Source: JAGKXB01 sp964498835 (lineage in GTDB: Bacteria; Pseudomonadota; Gammaproteobacteria; Burkholderiales; Burkholderiaceae_D). From it: a DNA stretch of 7,677 nt. Below the pieces are notes generated by a model. That model did not search any database. It was not told where the DNA came from and saw nothing but the letters and a program-made list of their open reading frames with translations. A program made the position numbers and the translations under genes. Positions 7,301 through 7,677 of the stretch are shown here, piece by piece. The first letter of the stretch is position 1. Every line of letters starts with the position of its first letter. The stretch is from assembly GCA_964498835.1 (NCBI GenBank), contig CAZCIX010000070.1:1-7677 (forward strand), read 5' to 3'.

Positions 7301-7677
7301 CGGACGTCGCGCGCTGACCAACCGGTGCGATGACATCCTGCACATTTTCCCAAGGTTGAATGGCATCAGGCAATTGCAAATTCGACACCGTAAATCCACA
7401 CAAACCCGCCTTTGGTTTGGATCCACGACCAGTCGCACCTTCGTCACGAATCTCACCGCCCGCACCCGTCGATGCCCCAGGAAATGGCGCAATCGCTGTC
7501 GGATGGTTGTGTGTTTCCACTTTCATCAAGGTATGCGTCAATTCTTTGGAGGCTGCATACACATGCCCTGCTTGCTCACCACGAGGATAAAAACGCGTAA
7601 CCTCGGCACCCGCCATGATGGATGAATTGTCGCTATACGCAACAATCGTACCTTTGGGCTGCAATTGATGGGTATTT
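4398..7677 (-). CDS. purL: Phosphoribosylformylglycinamidine synthase (FGAM synthase), N-terminus beyond window
   Basis: PurL performs the fourth step of purine synthesis in the cytoplasm: FGAR, glutamine and ATP give FGAM, glutamate and ADP. This is the single-chain large form (about 1,290-1,300 residues in proteobacteria). About 1,092 codons are visible; the frame stays open to the right edge (NTHQ precedes the TTG at 7662-7664, which is an internal leucine codon). About 200 N-terminal residues are missing, covering the N-terminal domain and the start of the first synthetase half. Numbering from that TTG: KVETHNHPTAIAPFPGASTG (48-67) and DEGATGRG (74-81) belong to the first AIRS-like half. 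HDVGAGGLSNAFPE (272-285) follows, and PVGKDSLSMRT (544-554) marks the second half. The class I glutaminase domain runs from about 836 with the nucleophile Cys932 in GICNGCQMM, and His1053 and Glu1055 in PHAE complete the triad. The end, SWHPESWGEDSPWM, is family-typical. All key residues that can be seen are intact. The TAA stop is at 4398-4400. Confidence 0.98.
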   Translation of the reverse strand, partial: NTHQLQPKGTIVAYSDNSSIMAGAEVTRFYPRGEQAGHVYAASKELTHTLMKVETHNHPTAIAPFPGASTGAGGEIRDEGATGRGSKPKAGLCGFTVSNLQLPDAIQPWENVQDVIAPVGQRATSDTNVTQYGKPDRIASPLQIMIDGPIGGAAFNNEFGRPNLAGYFRTYAQNVAGSVYGYHKPIMIAGGMGNITDQHTHKIAFPAGSLLIQLGGPGMRIGMGGSAASSMSTGANTADLDFDSVQRGNPEMQRRAQEVINACWAMGEQNPILSIHDVGAGGLSNAFPELSNDAKRGANFDLRAILLEESGMAPKEIWSNESQERYVLAIAPDSLPAFQALCERERCLYAVVGVATEERHLRVSDPVHDNHPVDMPMEVLLGKPPRMQRDVARVQPDLPAIDLMGMDLLEVSQRVLRLPSVADKSFLITIGDRTVGGLTVRDQMVGPWQVPVADCAVTSMSFEGYLGEAMAMGERTPLAVIHPAAAGRMAIGEAVTNIAAAAIADISDIKLSANWMAACGQPGQDAALFDTVQAVGMELCPALGISIPVGKDSLSMRTTWKDEGTDKAVTSPVSLIVTAFAPVQDVRRSLTPQLRTDVGDTVLVLIDLGRNKNRMGASALAQVMQQLGNETPDVDSAGDLKGFFAAIQQLNQDGKLLAYHDRSDGGLFASLCEMAFAGHCGVSINLDMLVLGSEHDADWGDAKNWASQVSERRNEMTLRALFNEELGAVIQVRAEDKSAVMQVLRQHNLGAASHIIGKPNERDVVEFMRDAKMIYSQPRTSLQRLWSETSWQISRLRDNPACADAEYDRILDSSDRGITPVVGFDLQQDIAAPFIATGVRPRVAILREQGVNSHVETAYVMHQSGFTAVDVHMSDLIAGRTKLSDFHGVIAVGGFSYGDVLGAGEGWAKTILFNAGLAEQFTAFFHRNDTFGLGICNGCQMMSNLKSIIPGAEAWPKFTRNKSERLEARFAMVEVAASPSIFFQDIAGMQSPIAVAHGEGFADFSQTGDINKAIVAMRFTDNAGVATETYPYNPNGSPQGITSVTTPDGRFTVMMPHAERVFRSVQQSWHPESWGEDSPWMRMFRNARRWIG

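Noticed and set aside
7662..7664. TTG as start codon of PurL
   Set aside because: The frame stays open to the window edge, and the residues before it (NTHQ) fit the family; PurL should have about 200 more residues upstream, so this is an internal leucine.

Overview
The window comes from a proteobacterial chromosome, most likely a betaproteobacterium. GltX and PurL read like Burkholderiales-type proteins: GltX has the YDGTWRPEPG and ELDD(L)IIARPDGTPTYNFCVVVDD blocks, and PurL ends in MRMFRNARRWIG. The outer-membrane receptor shows the cell is Gram-negative. This taxonomic guess rests on remembered protein signatures, not on a search. All four protein-coding genes lie on the minus strand, so transcription runs from high to low coordinates.

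In transcription order, the window holds: the 3' 85% or so of purL (phosphoribosylformylglycinamidine synthase, purine synthesis), cut by the right edge; 11 bases after its stop, a small membrane protein resembling the DUF2946 group; a 100-base gap with a hairpin and a possible promoter; a 672-residue TonB-dependent outer-membrane receptor related in layout to the zinc receptor ZnuD; a 418-base gap; and gltX (glutamyl-tRNA synthetase), complete, ending 42 bases before the left edge.

purL and gltX are housekeeping genes. The small membrane protein and the receptor form an accessory pair between them, probably for uptake of a metal or metal complex. Evidence for this is the ZnuD-like Asp-His and His positions kept in the receptor, and the paired His and His-x-Cys residues in the small protein. 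The substrate is inferred, not shown, and the receptor lacks the His-rich loop of true ZnuD.

The gap between the receptor and gltX (1444-1861) is the most unusual part. It holds, from left to right: a plus-strand remnant that reads like an internal piece of a RhuM-family gene (roughly 1560-1635); a perfect 30-bp inverted repeat with a 15-base loop (1636-1710) that begins exactly where the remnant stops, like a tiny mobile element; two overlapping AT-rich palindromes (1740-1765); and a perfect 12-bp REP-like hairpin (1802-1829). A degenerate version of the REP-like palindrome sits at the left edge of the window (1-18), so related palindromes lie on both sides of gltX. I see no complete new defence or mobile system; the gap looks like a scar of accessory DNA.
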